A DNA stretch of 49,707 bases, taken from positions 1 through 49,707 of IMG/VR virus record IMGVR_UViG_3300015024_000008; one strand, given 5' to 3'. Under the pieces are notes generated by a model. That model was not told the DNA's origin. It saw only the letters and a program-made list of their open reading frames with translations, and made no database searches. Source of the stretch: a virus. A program made the position numbers and the translations under genes. Below are positions 32,593 through 41,276 of this stretch, piece after piece (positions within the stretch are counted from its first letter, which is position 1; each line of letters begins with the position of its first letter).

Positions 32593-33087
32593 ATGAGTAC
32601 TATCCAAACATCTGTTGTGTTTTACCGAGGTCTAGCTCCTGTTCGCTTCTGGCTAAAATCACACTACGGTCATGTTGCATTCCGCTACAATGATACTTTA
32701 GTAGAAGCGCTTTCTATTGGAGTCGGTGCACGTTGTTTTGGTTCCCATGAATCAGATCGCTTTGCACGTCAGCTTTCTGTAGATTTGACCTCTCCAGAAG
32801 AAGCGGCTGCCTACGCTGCAGAGCAAGTAGGAAAGCCTTATGACTGGGGTGCAATACAGCAAGACTTTTTAGGTCCCTTGCTTCCCTACGTAAGATTAAA
32901 GGATACGCAGGAAGACTCTTGGGATTGTTCACGGCTTACACAAGCAATATTAATGCATGGTGGACATGACATCGAAATTGCACATTGGCCGATAACTCCC
33001 GAAGATCTATTCTTGAACCTAACTGTGGAGAATCCTTTTGGATTCCCACAGAAACGACTTCCAGACTTTACAGCAAAGACTGATTAG
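32593..33087 (+). CDS. NlpC/P60-type (permuted) cysteine peptidase-like protein
   Basis: 164 aa; start 32593 (MSTIQTSVVFYRG) with AGGAAAG upstream. HVAFRYNDTLVEA (about 24-36) supplies a His-containing strand, and WDCSRLTQAILMHGG (about 115-129) resembles the NlpC/P60 'DCSGL' nucleophile helix. His before Cys is the order of circularly permuted members (YiiX/DUF830-like). Such proteins cleave peptide or lipid-amide bonds; in a virion, cell-wall cleavage or maturation is possible. Confidence 0.55.
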   Translation: MSTIQTSVVFYRGLAPVRFWLKSHYGHVAFRYNDTLVEALSIGVGARCFGSHESDRFARQLSVDLTSPEEAAAYAAEQVGKPYDWGAIQQDFLGPLLPYVRLKDTQEDSWDCSRLTQAILMHGGHDIEIAHWPITPEDLFLNLTVENPFGFPQKRLPDFTAKTD

Positions 33088-33097
33088 GAGCCACCTT

Positions 33098-33745
33098 ATG
33101 GCAATACCTGCAAGCAATTTACTTTCCGTGATGGCTTCATGGCCTGTCCTGCGTGATGAACGTTTTGACCCGAATGTTCCGTCTCCCTGGAGAGGAATAC
33201 AAGTACCCTCTACGACAGACCCTTTACACCCTGTCATCGCCATACTATTCAACCACGACATTGATCCCGCAATCTATGCTTCGGATAGTGCTCTGGGTGC
33301 TTACGTCTTATTAACCTCAGTCACAGACCCTTCCGCACGTAACATCGACTCCTTCCGGAATGTCCGATTTGATACTGTTGCTAATGTTCTTACATTCGAA
33401 CCAAATGCTCCGCTCTACCCAGGCTCTACCTACGGCGCAACTCTTCGAGGATCTACCAGAGATTCTGCAGGACGATCTTTGGAGCGTGCATATTACTGGG
33501 AATTTGAAGTTGAGTCCTCAGTGTATCAAGGAATACCGATTCCTGTTCTAGTTTCTCCTGCAGATCAAAGTGTTGTTACTGAGTTTCCCTTTCCTTTTCA
33601 ATGGGGAATCGATGCCTCTTTTCACAACATCCCTGCTGGTCAAGATTTAGTCTTTATTGTCACGGCATATGATAATCGTGAAAAGTCTCACGTGCTTTGG
33701 AGTGGTACGGTTTTTGCTTCGGACAGTAGTGCGGGACCTCCATAA
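33098..33745 (+). CDS. Virion protein with SbsA-type Ig-like domain
   Basis: 215 aa, start 33098 (MAIPASNLLS) with AGGAG. Residues about 40-145 match the bacterial Ig-like 5 (SbsA) pattern: VIAILFNHDIDPAIYASDSA, LTSVTDPS, TFEPNAPLYPGSTYGATLRG and YYWEFEVE. The C-terminus is a second beta-rich region with aromatic strands. The fold usually stacks in surface-layer and adhesion proteins. It probably belongs to the tail or neck with the 329-aa protein. Confidence 0.6.
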   Translation: MAIPASNLLSVMASWPVLRDERFDPNVPSPWRGIQVPSTTDPLHPVIAILFNHDIDPAIYASDSALGAYVLLTSVTDPSARNIDSFRNVRFDTVANVLTFEPNAPLYPGSTYGATLRGSTRDSAGRSLERAYYWEFEVESSVYQGIPIPVLVSPADQSVVTEFPFPFQWGIDASFHNIPAGQDLVFIVTAYDNREKSHVLWSGTVFASDSSAGPP

Positions 33746-33757
33746 GACTTAGATACT

Positions 33758-34027
33758 GTGCCATATATTCATTACGACAACAATGAAGTCTCAGAGGCTG
33801 TTACAAGCATTCCTATATAGAACACGACCATTAAAGACTGTGTTGATGTCAACAGTAAGGGCCTGTCACGAACACCATACACTACTGTCACCTTCGCAGC
33901 AGCATTGCTTGCATACACTTATTCTAATAGCACCTCTAGCGCAAGCACAGCAGCTAGAAGCCTTACCAATGCTGTTTTGGGTACTGTTAACGATTACACT
34001 TCTATAGTAAGATCTTATTCCTGTTAA
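33758..34027 (+). pseudogene. Amber-interrupted small ORF (recoding or decay)
   Basis: A frame starting GTG 33758 reads MPYIHYDNNEVSEAVTSIPI, meets TAG at 33818-33820, and continues without other stops for 68 codons (NTTIKDCVDVNSKGLSRT...) to TAA 34025-34027. The downstream part has normal phage-like composition, while the overlapping frames look random. There is no strong ribosome site. Options are amber readthrough, a decayed gene, a second start after the stop, or a sequence error. Many genes here stop with TAG, so TAG is not globally recoded. Confidence 0.4.
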
Positions 34028-34092
34028 GAACAAAGTAATTTCTACCTTGTAGCTTACTTTACTTCTTTTGTTTCTAGTGTTGGATAAAAACT

Positions 34093-34692
34093 ATGCCTAC
34101 GACACCTTCAACAACCGTTGTACTTTTTACAAATAACCCGTCACTGAAACTAGTGCATCCTGAAATGACAAGTGCATTTCTTACCGTGGATACTATTAAC
34201 AACGTCCAAGGTATTCAGCCTGATGGAAGTGCAGTCTGGGACTTATCCTCTCTAGGTACTATTCAGCATCATATTGGTCAAGTCTCTGCAATTATTAGTG
34301 GACAGCCTTATATAATGCCACTAGATATCACGATTTCTCTTCCACCACATGTTGTTTACCCACTCGAGAACGCTCTTAAGAACTACCGAGTAATTCCGCA
34401 GTTCCCTCCAAACACTATTCCCGATCCTGGAGTGCTTTATTGGGGAGTAAAAGCACAACTACGAGATATTACTGGTACTGTAATCTCGGAGTCTCCTGAG
34501 TCTCCGCTTCAACAGTTTCTTGTAGATGCTCAGGAGACAGGACTCATTCCAAACTTCGGAGGACCTGGTGGTACTACGTGGGCTCCTCTCTTGCAGAAAG
34601 ACCCACTTGTACCTGCTAAGATCTTCCGATTACTGAGTGTTATTCCTTATCCTGGTTATATTAATCAAGATTCTATGCCTCAATCAGAATAA
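34093..34692 (+). CDS. Hypothetical virion-associated protein (199 aa)
   Basis: Beta-rich, Pro-rich and uncharged, with many Ile/Pro turns (MPTTPSTTVVLFTNNPS...; YIMPLDITISLPPHVVYPL). No transmembrane helix. It sits among Ig-like and adhesin genes. Function unknown. A palindrome copy follows its stop directly. Confidence 0.65.
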   Translation: MPTTPSTTVVLFTNNPSLKLVHPEMTSAFLTVDTINNVQGIQPDGSAVWDLSSLGTIQHHIGQVSAIISGQPYIMPLDITISLPPHVVYPLENALKNYRVIPQFPPNTIPDPGVLYWGVKAQLRDITGTVISESPESPLQQFLVDAQETGLIPNFGGPGGTTWAPLLQKDPLVPAKIFRLLSVIPYPGYINQDSMPQSE

Positions 34693-34693
34693 A

Positions 34694-34707
34694 CTGTCAT
34701 GTGACAG
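34694..34707. repeat. Dispersed 14-bp palindrome, copy 8 (TG centre)
   Basis: CTGTCATGTGACAG, two bases after the TAA of the 199-aa gene and 24 nt before a TATAAT box. Confidence 0.85.
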
Positions 34708-34730
34708 TGGATTATCTACACTGTAATGTG

Positions 34731-34774
34731 TATAATAGACTAAGCTTCTAAGACACTTAGAAGCTTAGTTTTGG
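34731..34774 (+). terminator. TATAAT box followed directly by a 14-bp hairpin with T-run
   Basis: TATAAT (34731-34736) is followed by ACTAAGCTTCTAAG (34739-34752), ACA, CTTAGAAGCTTAGT (34756-34769) and TTTGGTTT. Either a terminator for the upstream transcript or a promoter whose RNA begins with a protective 5' hairpin. No convincing -35 is present. Confidence 0.6.
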
Positions 34775-34811
34775 TTTCGGCAACATCTAATCACTAAGGA
34801 GTATTATTTCC

Positions 34812-35102
34812 ATGGAATTAAAAGACTGTAAAGAGATGGCAGATAACATTCGTATTGCCCTCAATACCTTTACCAAAGACACACTCGATATCATCACAAC
34901 AGATGTTATCTCCTCAACTAACCCTCTACCCAACTTCCAGCCTTTGTACGATACACTCTCTGGAACGCTCGAAGACATCAAAGCTGCTCAGTCCAGAATC
35001 GATGCCGTTAAAGGTATTCCAGCCAGCCCAGTAACAATAGTGGTGCCAATCTCTAGTACAGATCCTGTTGTCATTGACGGTCCTGTTATTGCCGGTGCTT
35101 AA
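34812..35102 (+). CDS. Hypothetical protein (96 aa)
   Basis: AAGGAG precedes ATG. An N-terminal helical pair (MELKDCKEMADNIRIALNTF, DTLSGTLEDIKAAQSRID) is followed by a strand-rich Pro/Val/Ile tail (SPVTIVVPISSTDPVV). It may be a small structural subunit. Adjacent to the discoidin adhesin gene. Function unknown. Confidence 0.65.
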   Translation: MELKDCKEMADNIRIALNTFTKDTLDIITTDVISSTNPLPNFQPLYDTLSGTLEDIKAAQSRIDAVKGIPASPVTIVVPISSTDPVVIDGPVIAGA

Positions 35103-35123
35103 TAGAAAGAGCTAGGTATTTGC

Positions 35124-37538
35124 ATGACAGCCTCTCTTACTTATGTAAAGTTTCTACCACGACTTGGGTTTGAAAGTCGAATGCTTGGTGGTCAGTTCCA
35201 GGGCAGCAATGATATGGCTAGCTGGACTACACTGGCCTTAATCAATCAGCTTCCTAACCCAAATCAATGGATAACGCTTCTTGCTTCCGGTACAGTGCCC
35301 TATCGTTATTTCCGTTATCTCTCTCCAATCAATTCCTACGGAGATATTGCAGAACTTGAATTCTGGTCAGGAACAACAAAGCTAACCGGGAAACCTTTTG
35401 GTACTCAGGGCTCTTTCCAAAATAGTGGTAGTGTCTTTACACACGCTTTTGATGGTGATCCCAATACTTTTGTAGATACTCCTAATCCTAGCTATAACTA
35501 CCTAGGTATAGACCTTGGATATAAAGTTAATCCCCGTCCTGAGCCTGTAGTCCTACCGCCGGCTCCTATCGTAAGCCCAGGGCCAGTAATGCCCCTTTCC
35601 AAGTATATTGGAGCACCCTGTAACCTTTCTTGTATCCCTCAGTGGAATAGCAGCGGAGATCAGCGTCTAACCTGGACACGTGATATCAATGCTGTTACAC
35701 ACAACTGCTTTGTCAACGGAAAGCTTATCAAAACAGGGATTGTCGAATCGACTTACACTCTCTCGCATACAGAGTTGTGGGGATCGGGCGGCTGGACAGG
35801 CGCAATGATCTGGATCACAAGTGTAGATACATCTGGTAATGAAAGTATCGCTTCTCAAGCACTACCTGCAAGTTACTATGGAAATACAAGTGTTACTAGC
35901 ATTCCTTCTCCCACAGTTCTAGATCCGATCTCTCAATTCAAGCTCACAAGTGATTGGAATCAAAATGGTCCACGTATTGTTGGTGAGTGGAAAGGCTCTG
36001 CTGCAGAGTGTGGCTACGTTGTTTCCAAGAACGGTTCTCCGTGGCTATCAGGTCTTTGGGGCACACGGTTCCTTGATGCCGACGTTCAGCCAGGAGTCAG
36101 CTACACTTATACAGTCCAGCCAATGATCACTCTCTGTACTCCTATAAACTATGGCCCGATTTCCGCTCCTCTTTCTGCGACAGGACTTGCTGCTGTTCCT
36201 GCACCTCTAACGGGACAAGTCACTCCAGTGTCTTCACTTCAAAGACGCTCCAGCATTGTCATTGAAGTTCCAACAGTCTCCGGCATTGCTGACTGGAGAC
36301 TACGTGATATTAATGATAATACCTTTGTGAAATATGGAGGTAAGATTACCTACCGCGCAAACGGCATGAATCAACTCGATCCAAGAATGCCATATTCGAT
36401 TGAGTGGAATGGACTTGGGCCTGTACCTACAACTCTTATTCTTGAAGGTGTAGATAAACTTGGACCTATGCAGCTTATGGAGTCCATGAACTGTGATTGT
36501 CCTGTTGGCGAACCCTGTACTTGTTTATCTTACGTGAATGGACAAGGAGATCCTTCCAACAAGCCTAATGTACTGGTAACTTCCGCGCCTTTCAATGTCA
36601 TGCAGTCCATTGTTGACATTCCAGGTAAGCAGCTATTTGTAGAGAACTGGGAAGATGTCAAGCCCTTTACAAAACTCCCAATGCCTACAGTCAAACCTCC
36701 AAACTCTCAGTACTACGGAGATGCTCACGACTATGCTTCTTTCGAAAACGATCGGTGGCAAATCCGGCAATATGGCTGTAACAATCATGACACAACCTTC
36801 AAAGTAGATCGTAAGCATTTTATGCCTATCGTCTATGATGGAGGAGGACCAGAATCTCCCAATCCTCCGCACAATAATGTGGCTTCCTTTGTTATGATGC
36901 CAAAGCACATACTCGATACGACTGGAAACCTAACTGCACACTGGTCTGTTGAAGTCGATGCCCATCTGATTGGACGTGCCTGGATCGAACTTGGTTATGG
37001 AGACTCTTCTGGAGAGCTAATTAACATCGCTAAGTTCCAAGACCATAAGATGAATCCTCTTACACAAGGAGCCTATTTACGCTGGCAGATTCAGGAGCCT
37101 GTGAACAGCCTTGACTATTTCCCCAACATCAATGGAGCATTCTCTTGGATTAATCTAGTTCCTACAGACTGGAACGCCGCTTACGTGCTTGCACGTAAAA
37201 GCTGGGATCATACCAACCCAAAATCGAATGGAACAACGCAGAATCTTGATAAAAAGCATACATTCCACTTCTATGTAAACGACACTCAAATCCGTCTCGT
37301 AGAAGAAACACCCAGTGGAATGTACAACGTTAAGTTCACGACTACAGTGCCAGGTGGGATGAATCTCAATAAAAAGCAGCCTTACCTTGTGTTCCAATAT
37401 TACCACTCTGCCAATTCTATTGCAGAGCTAAAGAGCTACAACCCAGAAGAGGATTACAACATCAACTGTCGTCCCTATTCTTTTGCGTGGCATATTGGAC
37501 AGGTACGTTTGGAAGTCCTAGATACTTTCCCAGTCTAG
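35124..37538 (+). CDS. Large adhesin-like protein with F5/8 type C (discoidin) domain
   Basis: 804 aa. Residues about 15-135 form a discoidin-like jelly roll (MLGGQFQGSNDMASWTTL, YRYFRYLSPINSYGDIAELE, FDGDPNTFVDT, NYLGIDLGYK). Two FN3/Ig-like units follow (about 155-260 and 268-355), then a strand-rich region with CDCPVGEPCTCL (cysteine pairs near 454-464) and a C-terminal concanavalin-like sandwich (about 555-804). A carbohydrate- or surface-binding virion protein is likely, perhaps a receptor-binding or capsid fibre. No catalytic residues are evident. Confidence 0.65.
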   Translation: MTASLTYVKFLPRLGFESRMLGGQFQGSNDMASWTTLALINQLPNPNQWITLLASGTVPYRYFRYLSPINSYGDIAELEFWSGTTKLTGKPFGTQGSFQNSGSVFTHAFDGDPNTFVDTPNPSYNYLGIDLGYKVNPRPEPVVLPPAPIVSPGPVMPLSKYIGAPCNLSCIPQWNSSGDQRLTWTRDINAVTHNCFVNGKLIKTGIVESTYTLSHTELWGSGGWTGAMIWITSVDTSGNESIASQALPASYYGNTSVTSIPSPTVLDPISQFKLTSDWNQNGPRIVGEWKGSAAECGYVVSKNGSPWLSGLWGTRFLDADVQPGVSYTYTVQPMITLCTPINYGPISAPLSATGLAAVPAPLTGQVTPVSSLQRRSSIVIEVPTVSGIADWRLRDINDNTFVKYGGKITYRANGMNQLDPRMPYSIEWNGLGPVPTTLILEGVDKLGPMQLMESMNCDCPVGEPCTCLSYVNGQGDPSNKPNVLVTSAPFNVMQSIVDIPGKQLFVENWEDVKPFTKLPMPTVKPPNSQYYGDAHDYASFENDRWQIRQYGCNNHDTTFKVDRKHFMPIVYDGGGPESPNPPHNNVASFVMMPKHILDTTGNLTAHWSVEVDAHLIGRAWIELGYGDSSGELINIAKFQDHKMNPLTQGAYLRWQIQEPVNSLDYFPNINGAFSWINLVPTDWNAAYVLARKSWDHTNPKSNGTTQNLDKKHTFHFYVNDTQIRLVEETPSGMYNVKFTTTVPGGMNLNKKQPYLVFQYYHSANSIAELKSYNPEEDYNINCRPYSFAWHIGQVRLEVLDTFPV

Positions 37539-37617
37539 GCTTCTTGTCTCCTTACGCATTTACCGACAAATAATACAACAGAGTATTTTGACGTAAATCT
37601 TTAAGGATATATATTAT

Positions 37618-38607
37618 ATGGGCAACCCAATTGTGCCGGGGTCAAATACCCCGGCACTACCTCAAGACTATAATCCAATTCCCCCTGATATTAATCCCTG
37701 GATCTACCCCGGTGAGCGCGAAGTAGGACCTGCAGCACCCACAGCTGCGACTTTTCCCTACCTAGATAATTATATCACGACTGGAACCCCTGGCTGGCCT
37801 GTGATTGCTGCGGCATTCTCAGATAGCATCGATCCGTCTTGTCTTACTGATGAGAACTGTTTCTCTGTATCAAAAGCAAGCCTTAATACGTACCGAGGTA
37901 AGATCAAGGTCGCAGGAACCTGGGCACTTTCCCCTTTAGGGACACTAGATGCTTTAGATCAGCCAGCAGGAGCTAACACGGCAGCCATATTCACTCCTTC
38001 TGAGTCTATCATCAGGAATACTCGCTATGTCGTCCACATTGGCAAGTATATTAAAAACCTGAGCGGAGTCTACCTAGGAGAAGTAACACTTACACACTTC
38101 CTTTCCAAACTTGAACCTTTCTTCATCGATCCCTATCAGCTTCGTATTCGTCTTAACGAATACAGTGATAAAGTAAGTAATGAGCAGCTCTACTTCGAGA
38201 TCTGGCGTGCCTCAATGCGCTGTAATCGCGAAACAATGCCTTTTGTGCCTGTTGCGTATATTGGAGGCCCTACTGCAGAGCAAGTTGCGGCCGCTTCCTT
38301 CTTAGATCTGTACGCAATTCAGATGTTTGTAGAGCTTGAAGCCTGTGAACAAATACTCCGTAAGCTTATTACGCAGACAGTCGATAAGATCAATAGACGT
38401 CACCAAGGCCTTGACTTTCAGACTGAAATAGACGATGGTCTTCTAAGAAACCTTCAGCTCGCAATTACTCTTACACACCAAGAACGTGAGCCTTACTATG
38501 CAGAAATAAGCCGTAAGCGTCCTCGGATTATAAACTTGCAGAAGTCTCAGAATCATCCTCGCTGGGCTACTCAAGATGCCTCATTTCCTGGACGTAAGAG
38601 GTTCTAA
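37618..38607 (+). CDS. Ig-like plus helical neck/connector-type protein (329 aa)
   Basis: AAGGA precedes ATG. Residues about 45-160 form a second SbsA/Big_5-like Ig domain (VIAAAFSDSIDPSCLTDENC, FTPSESIIRNTRYVVHIGK). The C-terminal half is helical and basic (YAIQMFVELEACEQILRKLI, then a basic tail PRIINLQKSQ). The stop overlaps the next start (TAATG). Position at the start of the tail cluster suggests a neck or connector role; not proven. Confidence 0.55.
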   Translation: MGNPIVPGSNTPALPQDYNPIPPDINPWIYPGEREVGPAAPTAATFPYLDNYITTGTPGWPVIAAAFSDSIDPSCLTDENCFSVSKASLNTYRGKIKVAGTWALSPLGTLDALDQPAGANTAAIFTPSESIIRNTRYVVHIGKYIKNLSGVYLGEVTLTHFLSKLEPFFIDPYQLRIRLNEYSDKVSNEQLYFEIWRASMRCNRETMPFVPVAYIGGPTAEQVAAASFLDLYAIQMFVELEACEQILRKLITQTVDKINRRHQGLDFQTEIDDGLLRNLQLAITLTHQEREPYYAEISRKRPRIINLQKSQNHPRWATQDASFPGRKRF

Positions 38608-39335
38608 TGGCTACTCCTCCTCCTTCAAGAGGCGCAAGGCGCCCAATGCATCTTTCGACTCTAGGAACAGAGTTTGAAGAGTGGTTAGCAACTCATGGAC
38701 GTTGGTGTATCTACGCCCGAGCAGACCGACGTTTTAAGTGTCGCTGCTTTGATGATCAAACACAATCTTCTGGCGGACCAGACGGAGGTCCTTCAATACC
38801 AGGAGCTTCTGGTTGTCCACTTTGTTTTGGTACAGGATATCTAACTACACTCGAACGTATGAAAGCCTATGTTGCCTATGACGTTCGAAAGACATATTCT
38901 ACACGTTCTGGTATTGCACCCGCTTACGTAGGAGAAGTAGATACTTCTGGTGCGATCATTTATATGCGTGGTGGAGATTATCCTGCTAAACTTGACCTTC
39001 TCTTTGAAGTTGAGTGGGATTTACCTTACAAACAAGTAGCAGTTCAAGGAACTCCTACTCGGCTTATTCGAGGCTGGGAGATTATGAATCCCGCTCCAGC
39101 GATCTTAGGTACAGAAGGTGCTGCAGATTTAATCATGGCTGGTGCTCGTTCTCATGGAGAACAATTAGTACAGCTTGAAGAGAACCTGCGCGGAGCAGGA
39201 GAACGCATTCAACCTCCAGGCCGATTAGAAGGTCTTACCGCACGTCAAAATCGACCTTATGGGGGAATTGCAGGAAACCGTTACGCTCAAAGTGACACTC
39301 TTGCTGCTCCCGGAATCAAACCAAGATTTGTCTGA
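38607..39335 (+). CDS. Zinc-knuckle virion/tail protein (242 aa)
   Basis: Cysteines CIYA, CRCFDD (about 45-49) and CPLCFGTGY (about 70-78) resemble a zinc-binding CxC...CxxCxGtG knuckle used in some phage neck or completion proteins. It is followed by a beta-rich domain (IIYMRGGDYPAKLDLLFEVE) and a Gly/Arg-rich C-terminus. Lies just before the first sheath-like gene. Function inferred only from place. Confidence 0.6.
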   Translation: MATPPPSRGARRPMHLSTLGTEFEEWLATHGRWCIYARADRRFKCRCFDDQTQSSGGPDGGPSIPGASGCPLCFGTGYLTTLERMKAYVAYDVRKTYSTRSGIAPAYVGEVDTSGAIIYMRGGDYPAKLDLLFEVEWDLPYKQVAVQGTPTRLIRGWEIMNPAPAILGTEGAADLIMAGARSHGEQLVQLEENLRGAGERIQPPGRLEGLTARQNRPYGGIAGNRYAQSDTLAAPGIKPRFV

Positions 39336-39342
39336 GTAAACT

Positions 39343-41223
39343 ATGCCATTTTATACAGGATCGACAAGAGATGAAAGAAATCCCAATAGGCCGTTCTTGT
39401 CTGTACTTGTCTTTGGTACAGCGCCTGATGGAGCACTCGGAGAGAGTCGATGGTTCTTTGACACAGAAGAAGCCGCATTTGCTTACGGAGGTACAAGCAT
39501 TGCTCGCTTTAATCCGAGTCCTACAGATACCTCTGTAACATTTCCAAAGACTTTCTTACCAGACAACTCCAGTCTCTCAGGAGATCCTAGACAATTAATC
39601 TATCACGTAAGACCTTCTACAGGACATCCAATAGAGTATGCAGGTCTAAGCAACCAAACGGCATCGGGAAGACCAATTACTTTCCACTTTGATCCAATCG
39701 GCTATGATGCCTCTGTAGCAGTCTATGATGGTGGACTTATTATTCAGACTGCGGGATATGCTTCACATGGTTTGGAAGGAGATATTCTCCTTCCACTCAT
39801 CTCTGCAATCGGAGAAACAGGCTTTGACGGTACTAATCTCGTAAATGTAGGTGGGTGTCGTGTTGGGTCTTCCTGGCTTCCTTCGGAGCCTCCACAAGTC
39901 GCTTTTAGTATTGGTCCAGGTTCTTTAGTATTTACCTGTAAAAACCAAGGAGATGGCACAGTCAATGACATTTACTTGACTGCCTCTGTCATTATACGAA
40001 GTGATGCTCTTATTATCGATCCAGGTCAACTGGGACTACCGTATACACGTCATACTTATACCTTCTCAAATTATGCCACTTGGAATGACTTGTGGGATCG
40101 AATTGAACAGGACTGTACTGCAGGGCTCCAACCATTACGTCTAGTTTCACGCATCTCTCGAACAAACTCTATTGCTCTTTCTGTTCCAAGTCCAAACGTA
40201 GCTGGACTTGCTCCTTCAGTCTATCCTGTGACTTATCAAGATAGTAGCCTTGGAGCACCTGATCTTACTTCCTCGGCCGGCTGGCTTGTTGTACTTGCAG
40301 AAAATGATCTCCCTTTAGATGAGTGTCCCTTCTTAATCTTCTCAGGATTAACAGGTAAAGCTTTAGTAGAAGATCCAGATAGTACAATAGAGCTTCTCAA
40401 AATCCTAGATAACAATGGAAATGGTTCTGATGAGAATCCAGACCTTATTCTTATTGTTCCATGGTCTTTGACGCCTCCTGTACTAGGTGTACCTTATAAC
40501 GCAGCAGCAGATGCTGATGCTTTAATTAATCTAGTTACCGCTATTGGCCCTCAGCTTGCCTCTCGGTTGTTAGTGGTATGGGGCGGTATGACCCAAAGCA
40601 TTCTGCCTGCCGCACTAGACCGTACACCCTTTCAGATCCCTGCAGCATACGCTGCAGTAGGAGCTCTGATACGTGAATCTTCTATTGTAGGACTACCTTC
40701 CAATGTTTTACATCCTGAGATAAAAACAATCTCTGCTTCTTATATCCCGCCGATCCTTATAAAGAATGCAGCCGAAGTTCCTTCTCCTGCACTTCCCACA
40801 AGCATTCCAAGTCCTACAGATCTAGAAACTCTTCGCGTTGCAGGACTGACTGGACTTACAAAAAGCGTAGGAGATCGATGGTGTCTTCATTCTCCAATCC
40901 TTTTAGCAAATAGGGATCCCTTGAGATTCACACTCTGCGAAGCTGTTCTTCGAGAACGAGTACAAAGAGGACTCGATCGCTATCTTGGAGAGAACAATAC
41001 TGCTTCGACAAGAGCAAAGCTTTCTGAGACATTGAATACTATAGCTTCTTCCGTAGCAGCTAAGAACGATGCAATCTCTCAGCAGATTTCTGATTTCTCT
41101 TTGCAGATTATCCCTTCCAGTATCCAAGAGACACAACTCATTAGCGTTTTAGCTATTGAAGGAAGAATGACTCTCTATGGAGAGACTTCCTCAATCATAT
41201 TTCAAGTCAATCTGAAAAGTTGA
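39343..41223 (+). CDS. Tail sheath-like protein 1 (626 aa)
   Basis: N-terminus LSVLVFGTAPDGALGESRWFFDTEEAAFAYGG matches sheath N-domains ('vgivG.a.dGp...v.s..ea...yGg'). The middle holds the strand 'DLILIVPWSL' and a long variable region. The C-terminus (TLCEAVLRERVQRGLDRYLG, VLAIEGRMTLYGETSSIIFQVNL) is the last sheath domain. It is longer than the second sheath, so it may form a collar, a second sheath or a tail-end ring. Confidence 0.6.
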   Translation: MPFYTGSTRDERNPNRPFLSVLVFGTAPDGALGESRWFFDTEEAAFAYGGTSIARFNPSPTDTSVTFPKTFLPDNSSLSGDPRQLIYHVRPSTGHPIEYAGLSNQTASGRPITFHFDPIGYDASVAVYDGGLIIQTAGYASHGLEGDILLPLISAIGETGFDGTNLVNVGGCRVGSSWLPSEPPQVAFSIGPGSLVFTCKNQGDGTVNDIYLTASVIIRSDALIIDPGQLGLPYTRHTYTFSNYATWNDLWDRIEQDCTAGLQPLRLVSRISRTNSIALSVPSPNVAGLAPSVYPVTYQDSSLGAPDLTSSAGWLVVLAENDLPLDECPFLIFSGLTGKALVEDPDSTIELLKILDNNGNGSDENPDLILIVPWSLTPPVLGVPYNAAADADALINLVTAIGPQLASRLLVVWGGMTQSILPAALDRTPFQIPAAYAAVGALIRESSIVGLPSNVLHPEIKTISASYIPPILIKNAAEVPSPALPTSIPSPTDLETLRVAGLTGLTKSVGDRWCLHSPILLANRDPLRFTLCEAVLRERVQRGLDRYLGENNTASTRAKLSETLNTIASSVAAKNDAISQQISDFSLQIIPSSIQETQLISVLAIEGRMTLYGETSSIIFQVNLKS

Positions 41224-41276
41224 TAGTTATAACAAAACTTACCACATTCAGAAACCGCACAGCATCAAGGTAAAGA

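Noticed and set aside
33783-34007. 74-aa frame over the amber-interrupted ORF
   Set aside because: Composition looks like a shadow frame (runs of Leu/His/Gln), while the other frame reads as a normal phage protein on both sides of the TAG.
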